From contig MPNM01000006.1 of the NCBI GenBank assembly GCA_002239025.1, positions 62,001-126,000 of the forward strand: a stretch of DNA of 64,000 bases, in the 5' to 3' direction. Of the stretch, positions 24,948 to 36,000 are shown piece by piece; the first letter of the stretch is position 1, and each line of letters opens with the position of its first letter. This DNA comes from Chloroflexi bacterium bin125 (GTDB taxonomy: Bacteria > Chloroflexota > Dehalococcoidia > Bin125). The notes under the pieces are model-generated. The model saw nothing but the letters and a program-made list of their open reading frames with translations. It had not been told where the DNA came from and ran no database searches. Made by a program: the position numbers and the translations under genes.

Positions 24948-26675
24948 ATGGTCGGCGAACGACGGCTGAGGACGGAACAACGGCGACTCTTGCGACTGAT
25001 TGGGCTGATGCCGCTGGCATCGGCTGGCGACCTGGCCCCGATCCTGAATGTCCGGGAACCAGCCGTGCGGGCGCGACTGGCGAGGTTGCGCCAGGGCGGA
25101 TGGGCGGTGTCGATTCGGCGCGGGATGACCGAGCCGCCACAACCGCGCTGGTTCCTGACCAGCCGGGCGCTGGCCGAGCTCTACGCGACCGACCACACGC
25201 ACCTCTCCCCGCGTGAACTGGCCCGCGGCGACGGGGGCGAGCCGCCCGCCGCGAGCCGAGCCGACTGGCTGCCGGTCGCGCTCGACCATGAGCATCTCGG
25301 ACACAATGAAGACCTGGGCCTGTCGCCATTCCGGTCGGGCTCGGATCAGGCGGCGGACAGACACGAGCATCCGCCCTGGACGGCGACGGCTCGCGGGGTG
25401 CAGGTCGCCTTGCGCCGGCTGGCGATCCTGGAGACGGTCTACCGCCTCGCGCCGGCGCTCACAGCGGACGGCCACCTGGACCGGCCGGAGTGGGACGCGC
25501 CTCCCGGGTTGAGCGACTTCCGCCTGATGCGACTGGGCGGCTACTTCTGGGCCGTGGCTCGCTACGGCGCGGATTGCTGGATCCCCTTTAGCTACGCCGG
25601 GCTGCACGCTACCGAGCGGGTGCTCAGACGCAAGCAGCAGCACCGTTTCTGGAATCTCGATTGCTACTCGGCCGAGCGCGAGCGCCTCTTCCGGATCAGC
25701 AACCGGGTCTTCTACGAGGACCCCGAGCAGGCGGTCGAGCCCTCGGCCCTGGTCGTGGTCGGCGCCGACCGCTGGGCGGTCGACCTGGCGCGGCGCACGC
25801 TGGACGCGGAGACGCCGACGCTGTTCTGCACGCCCGACCGGCGCTGCTCGGGGCCGGTCGAGCCGCGAGTGTCGCGCGACCTCGTCTCCGACCCCCAGAC
25901 GCGGCTCAACCCGGGCCGCTCCGAGCGGTTGGCCCGCTGGCTGCGCCGCCAGCCCGACCTGGACACGCTCAACGGTCTGCTGGCCTACCGGTTGTTCTTG
26001 CTGATCGCCGAGTTCCCGGCGATGCGCGCCGGATGGCTGCGCGAGATATCGGGTGGCTCGGCAACCGGCGTCGGAGCGATTCTGCAGCGCTTCCTGGCTA
26101 CGGGATTGGCCGCGAGATACGAGGGACGCTACTACCTGGCCGAGGCGGGCATGCGCCGCGCCGCCAACCTGAGCCGGGTACGGCCGGCTCAGATTCGCAA
26201 CCGACACGGCGCCTACCTGCGGCGCGCCTACCGACTGCACGAGCGGCGCCATGACGAGGGCGTAAATCGCCTGGTGCTCGGGTTTGCTCGCGAGGGCGTC
26301 CGGGCTTATGCCGGCTGGCGCGGCGAGGTCAATATCCCCCGCCTGACCCAACTGCGACCCGACCTGCTGCTGCTCGTGACCAGTGGTCCGTTCGGTCCCG
26401 GACCCTATGCGCTGGAGTTTGAGCGAAAGGCCGAGTATCGGAGTGGTGTTGCCCGCAAGCTCGGCCCTCACCGGCGCGCGGCGGCGGTCGGACAGGGACT
26501 GCCTGTGCTGTTCGTCTGCGAGACGGAGCGTGCTGCGGCGCGGTTCATTGCCGCCCGCGGCCGGCTGCCGCTGCTCGCGACTTCGCTCGAAGCGGCAGTG
26601 GCCGGACCGCTGACCGGAGCGGGCAGCGTATGGAGCGAAGCGGGCCGTTCGGTGCGGCTTGAGTGCGAGTCCTGA
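24948..26675 (+). CDS. replication-relaxation family protein (first of two)
   Basis: A 575-residue protein resembling the replication-relaxation (Replic_Relax) family of mobile elements. An N-terminal winged-helix region (RRLLRLIGLMPLASAGDLAP...) leads to a second wHTH-like segment (YRLFLLIAEFPAMRAGWLRE). The C-terminal nuclease-like core has LRPDLLLLVTSG, YALEFERKAEYRSG and GLPVLFVCETERAAARF. These proteins are thought to act in replication or nicking of the element, though the biochemistry is poorly known. A distant paralogue lies at 54781-56466. The start is taken at the ATG at 24948, after GGGACGGAG. Three GGACA boxes lie upstream. Confidence 0.72.
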   Translation: MVGERRLRTEQRRLLRLIGLMPLASAGDLAPILNVREPAVRARLARLRQGGWAVSIRRGMTEPPQPRWFLTSRALAELYATDHTHLSPRELARGDGGEPPAASRADWLPVALDHEHLGHNEDLGLSPFRSGSDQAADRHEHPPWTATARGVQVALRRLAILETVYRLAPALTADGHLDRPEWDAPPGLSDFRLMRLGGYFWAVARYGADCWIPFSYAGLHATERVLRRKQQHRFWNLDCYSAERERLFRISNRVFYEDPEQAVEPSALVVVGADRWAVDLARRTLDAETPTLFCTPDRRCSGPVEPRVSRDLVSDPQTRLNPGRSERLARWLRRQPDLDTLNGLLAYRLFLLIAEFPAMRAGWLREISGGSATGVGAILQRFLATGLAARYEGRYYLAEAGMRRAANLSRVRPAQIRNRHGAYLRRAYRLHERRHDEGVNRLVLGFAREGVRAYAGWRGEVNIPRLTQLRPDLLLLVTSGPFGPGPYALEFERKAEYRSGVARKLGPHRRAAAVGQGLPVLFVCETERAAARFIAARGRLPLLATSLEAAVAGPLTGAGSVWSEAGRSVRLECES

Positions 26676-26782
26676 GTCGTTCTCTTTGGCCAACAGCCGA
26701 TGTCAGTTGACGAAAGTATCTGTAAATCACTCTGGATACACGCATGATATGCACACAACTCACAACTGACACACACTTGGTG

Positions 26783-26791
26783 TGAGATAAT
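26783..26791 (+). promoter_or_regulatory. candidate extended -10 promoter of the giant FN3 gene
   Basis: TGAGATAAT contains an extended -10 (TG-n-GATAAT) in an unusually AT-rich stretch, 58 bp upstream of the GTG at 26849. A weak -35 (AACTGA or ACTGAC) lies about 16 bp before it. The overlapping dyad CACAC-TTG-GTGTG (about 26774-26786) could be an operator. All of this is pattern-based. Confidence 0.4.
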
Positions 26792-26848
26792 TCTCCAACC
26801 GGACTGACGCGATGTGGGCCGTGGGGCCCGTGAGGGAAAGCGTGCCGA

Positions 26849-26962
26849 GTGTTCGCCTTCTGGCAACGCCGTTCTAGCGACTCGCGTGCGCAGGTTGATC
26901 GGCGGCGCTGGCCGCGAGATCGTAAGTTAAGCCCCCCCCCCCCCGAGTTACGAACCACATAA
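26849..26962 (+). CDS. N-terminal reading frame of the giant protein, out of phase in this sequence
   Basis: A short frame from GTG at 26849 (GAGGGAAA about 10 bp upstream) gives MFAFWQRRSSDSRAQVDRRR, then WPRDRKLS and a proline run encoded by the C tract. With the 13 C residues present it ends at TAA 26960-26962 after 37 residues. If the tract had 12 or 15 C it would continue without a stop through SYEPHNAHPQPLPVRRRAAQ, LVVTLAILLIAALAGAQPAF and into the giant protein. The basic N-terminus plus hydrophobic core is a complete signal peptide, so this is most likely the true start of the gene at 27042, caught in the OFF state, or an assembly slip. Confidence 0.7.
   Translation: MFAFWQRRSSDSRAQVDRRRWPRDRKLSPPPPELRTT
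26932..26944 (+). repeat. poly-C tract (13 C), candidate phase-variation switch
   Basis: Thirteen consecutive C lie inside the 5' coding part of the giant FN3 gene. The distance from GTG 26849 to the downstream frame (27042) is 193 bases, one more than a multiple of three; losing one C (or gaining two) restores a continuous frame. Homopolymer C or G tracts of this length slip readily during replication and are the standard basis of on/off surface-protein switching in other bacteria. Confidence 0.75.
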
Positions 26963-27041
26963 CGCACATCCGCAACCGCTCCCTGTCCGACGCCGGGCCG
27001 CCCAACTTGTCGTCACCCTTGCGATCCTGCTGATCGCGGCA

Positions 27042-30000
27042 TTGGCCGGCGCGCAGCCCGCGTTTGGCCAGGACGAACCGCAGCCCCCTGCCGCGCCCGG
27101 CGGATTGCACGTCTCCACCGAGATCGGCTCACTTGATGTCGATGTCGACTGGGACGACGTGGACGACGCCACGCGCTACGTGGTCCGCTGGCGGACAGCG
27201 GAACCGGGCGGGAAGCTCAACAAGGGCGAAGAGGTCTCGGTCTCCAGGGCGGAAATCACGGTCGCGGGCACCGGCGCCTGGGTCGTCCGGGTGCAGGCCT
27301 GTAACGACGCGGGCTGCGGAACGCCCAGCGCCGAGAAGTTCGAGGTCGAACCGGCGCCCGAGCCGGAATCGACGCCTGAGCCGGAGTCCGAGCCTGAGCC
27401 TGTTGCAGACACTGAGAACGCGCAGGCGCAGACCGAGCTGACGGTCTCCGTCCGCGCCAGCGCGACCGCTCCCTTCGCCGGCGAGCAAGTCCGCTTCAGC
27501 GCCGACATCGACGGCGCGCCCGAGGGCGAACAACCGACGTATCAATGGGAGTTGAGCTACGGCGGCGACCTCTGGTTCCCCAGCGGCAGCGACCCGACCT
27601 TCTCCTACCTGCCGCACCAACCCGAGACGGCCAGCGTGCGGGTCAGCGTGCGCTATGCCTCAGGGGTGTCGGCCAGGTCGGCGCCGCTGAGCGTGACCTG
27701 GCGGGTGTTCGAGCCCAAACCGCAACCGCCGACCGCGGAGGGCGCCAGGGGAGCGGTAGAGCAGGTCTCGGTCACGATCCGCCACGACGAGACCGTGCCC
27801 AGACCGTTCCAACCGGGCAAGCTGGTGGCGCTGGTGAGCAATCTGCCCGACGGCGAACAGCCGCGCTACCGCTGGGAGATGAACCTGGGCGGCGACTGGT
27901 GGGTCGTCGGCAGCGAGCGCGCGTTCCCCTGGAGCGCCACCCTGAAAGAGACGGTCCGGTTCCGGGTGACGGTCTTCATTGGATCGGACCAAGCCGTCAC
28001 CTCTGACGAGCTAGCACTCGACGGGACGGCAGGCAAGGCCACCCGGGACGTGAACGCGGCGGCGACATCCGTGGCCCTGATCGGAAACAGCGGGCAGACG
28101 TCCTTCGGGAACCCGCAGCTCACCTCCGATCGAGCTCAGGCGTTCACGACGGGCAGCCACAGCACGGGCTACAAGCTGACCAGCGTGCAGATCGACTTCA
28201 AGACGAATGCGGGGGCGGCATACGCGTCCGACGTGAAGATCATGAACGACGGCGGTGCTGGACCGGGCAGCACCACGCTGGGCACGCTGACCGATCCGGC
28301 GTCGTTGGTCGCGGGGCTCAATGAGTTCACGGGAGACGTCGACCTGGCCGCCAGCACGACCTATTACGTCGTCATTGACTCGTCTGTTGCCGACTTCGAC
28401 ACAATATTGGACGGAACATCATCGAATGACGAGGATTCGGGCGGCGCGGCCGGTTGGAGCATCGGGGATGACGGACATTCCCGGGGTGCGACCAGCACCG
28501 GCGCATGGTCCTCGAACGCAAATTCGTTGAAGATCATCGTCAACGGTTATGAGAAACAGGCGCCATCGGTAAGCAACACGGGCCAGACCTCCGTTGCGTC
28601 ACGGTCACTCGCGAACAATCTTGCCCAGGCGTTCACGACCGGGGACCATGCGAAGGGTTACACGCTCACCGCGCTCGGGTGGCGACTCTCGTCCGTCGGG
28701 ACAGCAGAGCCGAGCCATACCGTCAAGATCTGCCCTCAGAGCGGCACTGAGCCGTCCACTTCCTGCCTGGGCACGTTGGAGAACCCACTCTCTCTGACGG
28801 TCGGAACGAACCGCTTCACGGCAGCGGGCGGCGGCATAAGGCTCGACGCAAACACCACGTACTTCATGGTCCACGAACTCGTCACGGCAGGAACCGGGTC
28901 CTATGCCGCTGCGCGGACGAACTCCGACGACGAAGACTCGGGCGCGGCCTCCGGGTGGAGCATCGGCAACGACTTCCTGGTCGATGTCAGCGGCACGTGG
29001 CACCCCCTCACAAGTCCATTGCAGATCTACATCGAGAGCGATCCGAACATCGCGCCCGCCGTGGCCAGCGCCGAGATCGACGGCACCAAGCTGGTGCTCA
29101 CCTTCGACGCGGATCTCGACACCGCTTCGGGCACGGCCGCGGGCGCGTTCACGATCAAAGCCGACGGGACCGCGCAGACGGCCACCGCGATCACGATCGC
29201 CGACAGGACGGTCACGCTCACGGTGCCGACGGTCACCCCGGGCCAGACCGTCACCGTCAGCTACACCAAACCCGCCTCGAGCCCGCTCAAGGGCGCGGAC
29301 GACTCGGAGGTGGATGGGTTCACCGATCAGGCGGTGACCAACAACACCTTGTCGATACGGCTGGTCCAAAACACCTCTCAAGCGGACACAGTTAATGGAC
29401 CGCTCGACGACGATCGGGCGCAATCGTTCACGACGGGCAGCAAGAGTTTGGGCTACCGGCTGACCAGCGTGCAGCTCGGCGTCGACGTGGCAGGGTCGCC
29501 GAGCTATACCGCGACGATCGTGCGCGACACCGGCGCCGGACCGGGCAACCTCGCGGTGGCCACGCTGGCGAAGCCGTCTTCGTTGACCGTGGGGTATGAG
29601 AACGAGTTCACGGGCGAGGTCGACTTGCTCCCCAGCACGACCTACTTCTTCAAGGTCGACATGTCAGCGAGCGCCCTCGCCGTGGAGCTGAAGCTAGCGC
29701 TCGTGAACGGCGAAGTCGGCGAGCCCGGCTGGAGCATCGGCAACGACCATCACGAACGACTTTGGAGCAGCAACGGCGCCTGGAGTGCCGTATTTCAGTC
29801 GTTGAAGATCCAGGTCAACGGCTATGCGAAGGCGCCCGCCCTGGACAAAGCGGAGATCGACGGCGCCGAGCTGGTGCTCACCTACGACGGGAATCTCGAC
29901 ACCGCTTCGGCCACGGCCCCGGGCGCGTTCACGATCAGCGTGGGCGGCGGGGCCGCCCAGGCGGCCACCGCGATCACGATCGCCGGCAAGACGGTCACCC

Positions 30001-33000
30001 TCACGGTGCCGGCCGTGACCGACCAGCAGACGGTGACCGTCACCTACACCAAACCCGACGACAACCCGCTCAAGGGCAGCAACGCGGAGGCGGTGGCCGG
30101 CTTCACCGATCGGCCGGTGACGAACAACCCGTCAATCACGGCGCGTGCCCTGATCGGAAACGGCCTGCAGCCAGGCGCCGCCGGCTTATTCCTTGACGGC
30201 GATCGAGCCCAGGCGTTCACCACGGGCCCCAACAGCGATGGCTACAAGCTGACCAGCATCCAGCTTGGATTCGGTACAGCAGGGTCGCCGACCGATTACG
30301 CGGTGAAGATCATGAACGACGGAGGTTCTGGGCCGGGCACCACCAAGTTGGCCGAATTGGTCGGCCCGACGTCGCTTACCGTGGGGCTCAACGAGTTCAA
30401 GGCCTCTGGCACAGGAATCGATCTGGCCGCCAACACGACGTACTACATCCTTGTGGACCTGGGCGCGAGCGACAGCACGTTCACCCATACGACAACGACA
30501 TCCAAAAGCGAGGACACGGGCGGCGCGAACGGCTGGAGTATTGCGAACAGTTACTACAAGCGAAATGTCAACAACAGCGGCTCGTGGACTGAGTTCATCA
30601 CAAGAATACTGAAGTTCGTCGTCAACGGCCATCCGAAGCTTCCGGCAACCTCAGCGCTGATCGGGAACAACTCGCAGGGGGACAACTCTGAGTTCGGTTT
30701 CGACGCGGATCGGGCCCAGCCGTTCACGACGGGCACCAACAGCACGGGCTACCGGCTGAAGAACGTGCAGCTCGGCGTCAAGACGGCGGGCTCGCCGACC
30801 AATTACAAGGTGAAGGTCATGTCGGACAGCGGTTCGGGGCCGGGCGCCGAGTTGGCCACGCTGGAGAACCCGTCGTCTTTGACCGTGGGGCTCAACAGTT
30901 TCACCGGCGATGTCGACCTGACCCCCAACACGACGTACTACATCGTCGTGGACCAGACCGATATCAGCACTGCGAAGTGGAAGCGCACGGCGTCGGATGA
31001 TGAGGACTCGGGCGGTGCGGCCGGCTGGAGCATGGGGGACAGGTTCTGGACCCGAAGCTATGGCTCGGCCGGCGCATGGCGCGAGGCGGTGACCTCAGAC
31101 ATCTTGAAGGTCGTCGTCAACGGCTATGCGAAGCCGACGTCGTCCACGGCGACGGCCGACGCGGGCGAGGACCAGACGGTGCAGACCGGCGACCCGGTGA
31201 CCCTGGACGGCAGCGGCTCGGCCACCACCAAGGCGGGCGCCACCCTGACCTACACCTGGACCCAGACCAGCGGCCCGGCGGTGACGTTGAGCGACGCCAC
31301 CGCTGCGAGGCCGACCTTCACCGCGCCCACATACCGGGCGGATTACGTGTTCTCGCTGGTCGTCGACGACGGCGACGGCATCAGCATGGCGGACACAGTG
31401 ATGGTCGCGGTGCGGCCGCCGATCAACCCGGCCACCGCGCCCTGTCAGAGTCCCGACGAAGGCGCCGCGGTCGACGCCACAGTGATCTCAACTCCCACCA
31501 CCACCGCCGCCGCCGTCACCTGGGGCGCGACGACCACCGGCGGCGCCGGCACGGCCGACCTGTACTTCTGCTCGCCCGACGGAACCCGGGAGCTGGTCGG
31601 ATCCGCAATCGCTGCCGGGACCACCCGGACCAAGTCCGGACTTGAGAGCGGCACGAAGTACTGGGTCGGGGCGCTCAAGACCACGACCAGCGACGGCTCG
31701 GTCTCCTGGTCGGGCTGGACGGCCGCGACCACCACCGGTAGCGCCTCGATCGTGGCGGTGCAGATCGCCTCGACGCCGCGCTGGGACGCCGACGAGGACG
31801 GGGAGCCGGAGACCTACGGGCGGGGCGACACGATCCAGATCGATGTGACCTACAGCCAGGACGTCACCGTCACGGGCGCGCTCGACAAGGTTCGCGTGCG
31901 CCTCGATGTGGGCACTGACGACTCGGATTTGTCCAACAGCCAGGAAGTGGCCAAGGCCGCGAGCCACAGCGGAACCAGGCTGCGTTTCGAGTACACCGTC
32001 AAGACGAACGATGTGGACTCCGACGGTGTCTGGGTGCAGACCCAGAACGCGATGAGCGACAAGATCATCTTCTTGGCCGGCGGCGCGACCCTCAAGAACG
32101 GCGCCAACAACGCCAAGCTGACCAAGAGCGGGCTGCCGACCAGCGGCGACCCGAAGCACAAGGTCGATCACCAGCACTTCGCGACCGTTCCGGCGTTCCC
32201 CAACGCGACGGAGACCCTGACGATCGACGAGAACAGCGCCGAGGGCGTCACCGTCGGCACGGTGACGGCGACCGACGCCGACGGCGACACGCTCTACTAC
32301 AGCCTGGACACCACCACCGGCGACCATGCCCGCTTCACGGTCGGGCAGACGGGCGCCGACGCGGGCACGATCAAGGTCGGCCCCGGGCAGAACTTCGACT
32401 TCGAGACGCCGCCGAACAGCTACACGGTGACCGTCAACGTCACCGACCGCAAGGATTCCGACGGCAACGCCGAGACGCCTCCGTACACCATCGATGACAC
32501 GGTCGTGGTCACGATCAATGTGATCAACGTCGAGGAGCCGCCCGACGCGCCGACCGTCACCGCGGTCACGGGGGCCTCGACGACCAGCGTCACCGTCACC
32601 TGGACGGCGCCGAGCGACACCGGCGCGAAGGCGATCACCGACTACGACCTGCGCTACTACGAGGGCAGCGCCGAGCCCACCGACGCGGCCGACTGGGTCG
32701 AGGAGGGCGAGACCAACGGCCACACCCACACCGGCACCGCGACCACCGCGACGATCACCGGGCTCGCCGAGGACACCACCTACCAGGTCCAGGTGCGTGC
32801 CGAGGGCGACGGCGAGGGCGCCTGGTCGACCACCGGCTCGGGCGCGACGCTGACCCCGCCGGCGGCGCCTCGCGGCCTCTGGGCCCAGGCGTCCACCACG
32901 TTCTTGATCCTGCAGTGGTCCAACCCGGGCGATTCGACGATCATCAGGTACCAGACCCGCCACAGCACCGACGGCGGCACGACCTGGACCGGCTGGACCA

Positions 33001-36000
33001 ACCTCCACGGCAGCAACGCGTCCACCGTCTGGACCAACCTGTCTAACTTGACCAGCGGCACCTACTACGACGTCGAGTTGCGTACGGTGCACAGTATCGG
33101 CGGGAGCTGGAGCGCCTCGACCGGCGGCACGCCCTCAACCTCGGGAATATTGGGGCCCTCCAACCTGCGCGCCACCGCCGCGGACGGCCAGGTCACCCTG
33201 AGATGGACCCGGAACTCTTCTGCGACCAGGCAGCGGGTTCGCCAGCGGGTGGCCGGCGGGAGTTGGTCCGATACGTTGCTCGGCGGGGGCGCCGGCACGC
33301 ACACCGCGACGGGTCTGACCAACGGCACGACCTACCGCTTCGAGGTACAGACCGGACAAACCAACTCATGGGACAAGTCGAGTACCATCGACGTCACTCC
33401 GACAGCGCGGGCCGTTGCGCCGGGCAACTTCACCGCCCTGCCCGGCGACCGCTCCATCTCGTTGAGCTGGGACAATCCGGGTGACGCGGGGATCACCGCG
33501 TACCAGATCCGGGTCAGCGACGACGGCGGCGCCACCTGGGATCCGGACTGGGCCGACATCACCGGCAGCGACGCGAACACGACCATGCACAGCCTGTCGA
33601 GCCTGACCAACGGCACGACCTACACGATCGAGGTGCGCGCGTCGCGGGGCATGATTCACGGCGCGGTCAGCTCCGCGACCGCCACTCCCAACCTGCCCCC
33701 GCCCGCTCCCAGCGGTCTCAGTTCAACCGCTGGCGACGGGCTAGTCGACCTGAGCTGGACCGATCCGGGTGACTCAAGCATCACCAAATACCAGACCCGC
33801 CACAAGGCAGGGTCCGGCGCCTTCAACGCGTGGGCCGACATCGCCAGCAGCGGCGCGACCACGACCTCGCATCGGGTGACCGGATTGACCAACGACACGA
33901 GCTACACGATCGAGGTCAGAGCGGTCCGTAGCGGCCCGCTGTACGGCGCGTCGTCCAGCACCACCGCCATCCCGAGGCCGACCGTTCCTGCGGCGCCGGC
34001 CAGTTTCACCGCGACCCCCGGCGACGGCCGGGTCGATCTGGCCTGGACCGATCCCAGCAACAGCCAGATCACCGCATACCAGTACCGCTACAAGGCGGGC
34101 ACTGGGAGCTGGAACCCCAACTGGACCGACATCTCCGGCAGCGGCGCGACCACCACCATGTACACGGTGATGGGCCTGACCAACGACACCACCTACACCT
34201 TCGAGGTGCGCGCCAAGGCCGGGACCACCATCGTCAGCGATGCCAGCAGCGCCACCGCGACGCCCCGGCCTACGGCTCCGCCGGCGCCGGCCAGTTTCGC
34301 AGCGACCGCCGGTGACGGGCGGGTGACGTTGAACTGGACCGACCCGAGCGACACTCAGATCAGCAGGTACCGGTACCGCCAGAGCACCGACGGCGGAATG
34401 AACTGGTCGTCGTGGATGGTGATCTCCGGCAGCGGCGCCGCCACGACCATGCACACGGTCACCAGTTTGACAAATGACACCGACTACTCCTTCGAGCTGC
34501 AGGCCCGCCGGGGCACGGCCACGTGGGGTGCGTCCGGCAGCGCCACCGCCACGCCGCGTCCGGCGGCTCCGTCGGCGCCGGCCAACCTCAGCGCCGATGT
34601 CGGCGACAAACAGATCACGCTGCGCTGGAACAACCCCAACGACAACCGGATCACCGAGTACCGGTACCGCCAAAGCACCGACGACGGCGTGAACTGGTCC
34701 AACTGGACCGACATGGGGGCCGGTGCGGCCACCGTCTCGTACACAGTGACCAGTTTGACCAACGACCAGGAGTACAAGTTCGAGGTGGAGGCCCGCCGCG
34801 GGACGCAGACGTACGGCTCCGCCAGCAGCGTGACGCAGACGCCCCGCCCGCCGGCGCCGCCCGCGCCCGCCGGTCTGACCGCCGATCCCGGCAACACAAC
34901 GGTCACGCTCGACTGGACCGACCCCTCCGACACGCTGATCAGCGTCTACCAGTACCGCCAGAGCACCGACGGCGGCGCAACCTGGAACCCGGACTGGGGC
35001 GACATCTCTGGCAGCGACAAGGACACCATCACCCACGCGTTGACCGGGCTGACCAACGACACGACCTACACGTTCGAGGTACGCTCGCGCCGGGGCACGG
35101 CAACGACGGGTCCCGCGAGCCGTGTGACCGTCACGCCGAAGGCGCCGCCGCCCGCGCCGCGCGGCCTCTGGGCCCGGGGCCTGGACGGGGAAGTCGAGCT
35201 TCGCTGGTCCAACCCGGGCGATTCGACGATCACCAAGTACCAACTCCGCCAGAGCACCGACGACGGAGCCACCTGGAACCCCGACTGGACCGACATCCCC
35301 GACAGCGGCGCGAACACCACCATGCGCGACGTGGTCAGCCTGACCAACACCACCTACTACGACTTCGAGTTGCGGGCGGTGCGCGGCACGAGCAACGCGG
35401 GCACGTCCGCCGCGATCGGCGTCGAGCCCAGCAACAGCGGACTATCGGGGCCCAACAACCTGCGCGCCACGGCCAGCGATACCCAGGTCACCCTGGCATG
35501 GGATCAGGCCACGCTCGCGACCCGGTACCGGGTCCGGCACCGGGCCAGCACCACTACCACTTGGGAGAGCTGGACGACTATCTCGAGTGGGACCACCACC
35601 ACGCACACCCAGACGGGTCTGACCAACGGCACGACCTACCGCTTCGAGGTGCAGACCGGACAATCCGGTTCATGGGACCGGCGCAGCGCGGTCGAGGCGA
35701 CGCCGACGGAGCGGGCCGCGGCGCCGCTGAACTTCACTGCGTTGCCGGGCAACCGCACGATCATGTTGAGCTGGACCGACCCGAACGATTCGAACATCAC
35801 CAAGTACGAGTACCGCTACAAGGCGGGCAGCGGGAACTGGAACCCGGACTGGACCGTCATCACCGGCGCCGGCGCCACCACGACCATGCACACGCTGTCG
35901 AACCTGACCAACGGCACGACCTATACGGTCGAGTTGCGCGCCTCGCGGGGCACGGTGGTCGGCGCGGTCAGCTCCACCACCGCCACCCCGAACCTGCCGC

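Noticed and set aside
24564-26693. A 709-residue open frame on the minus strand over the first replication-relaxation gene
   Set aside because: It is the antisense shadow of a gene with GC-rich third positions; composition is Arg/Gly-rich without any domain, and the plus-strand protein has clear motifs.
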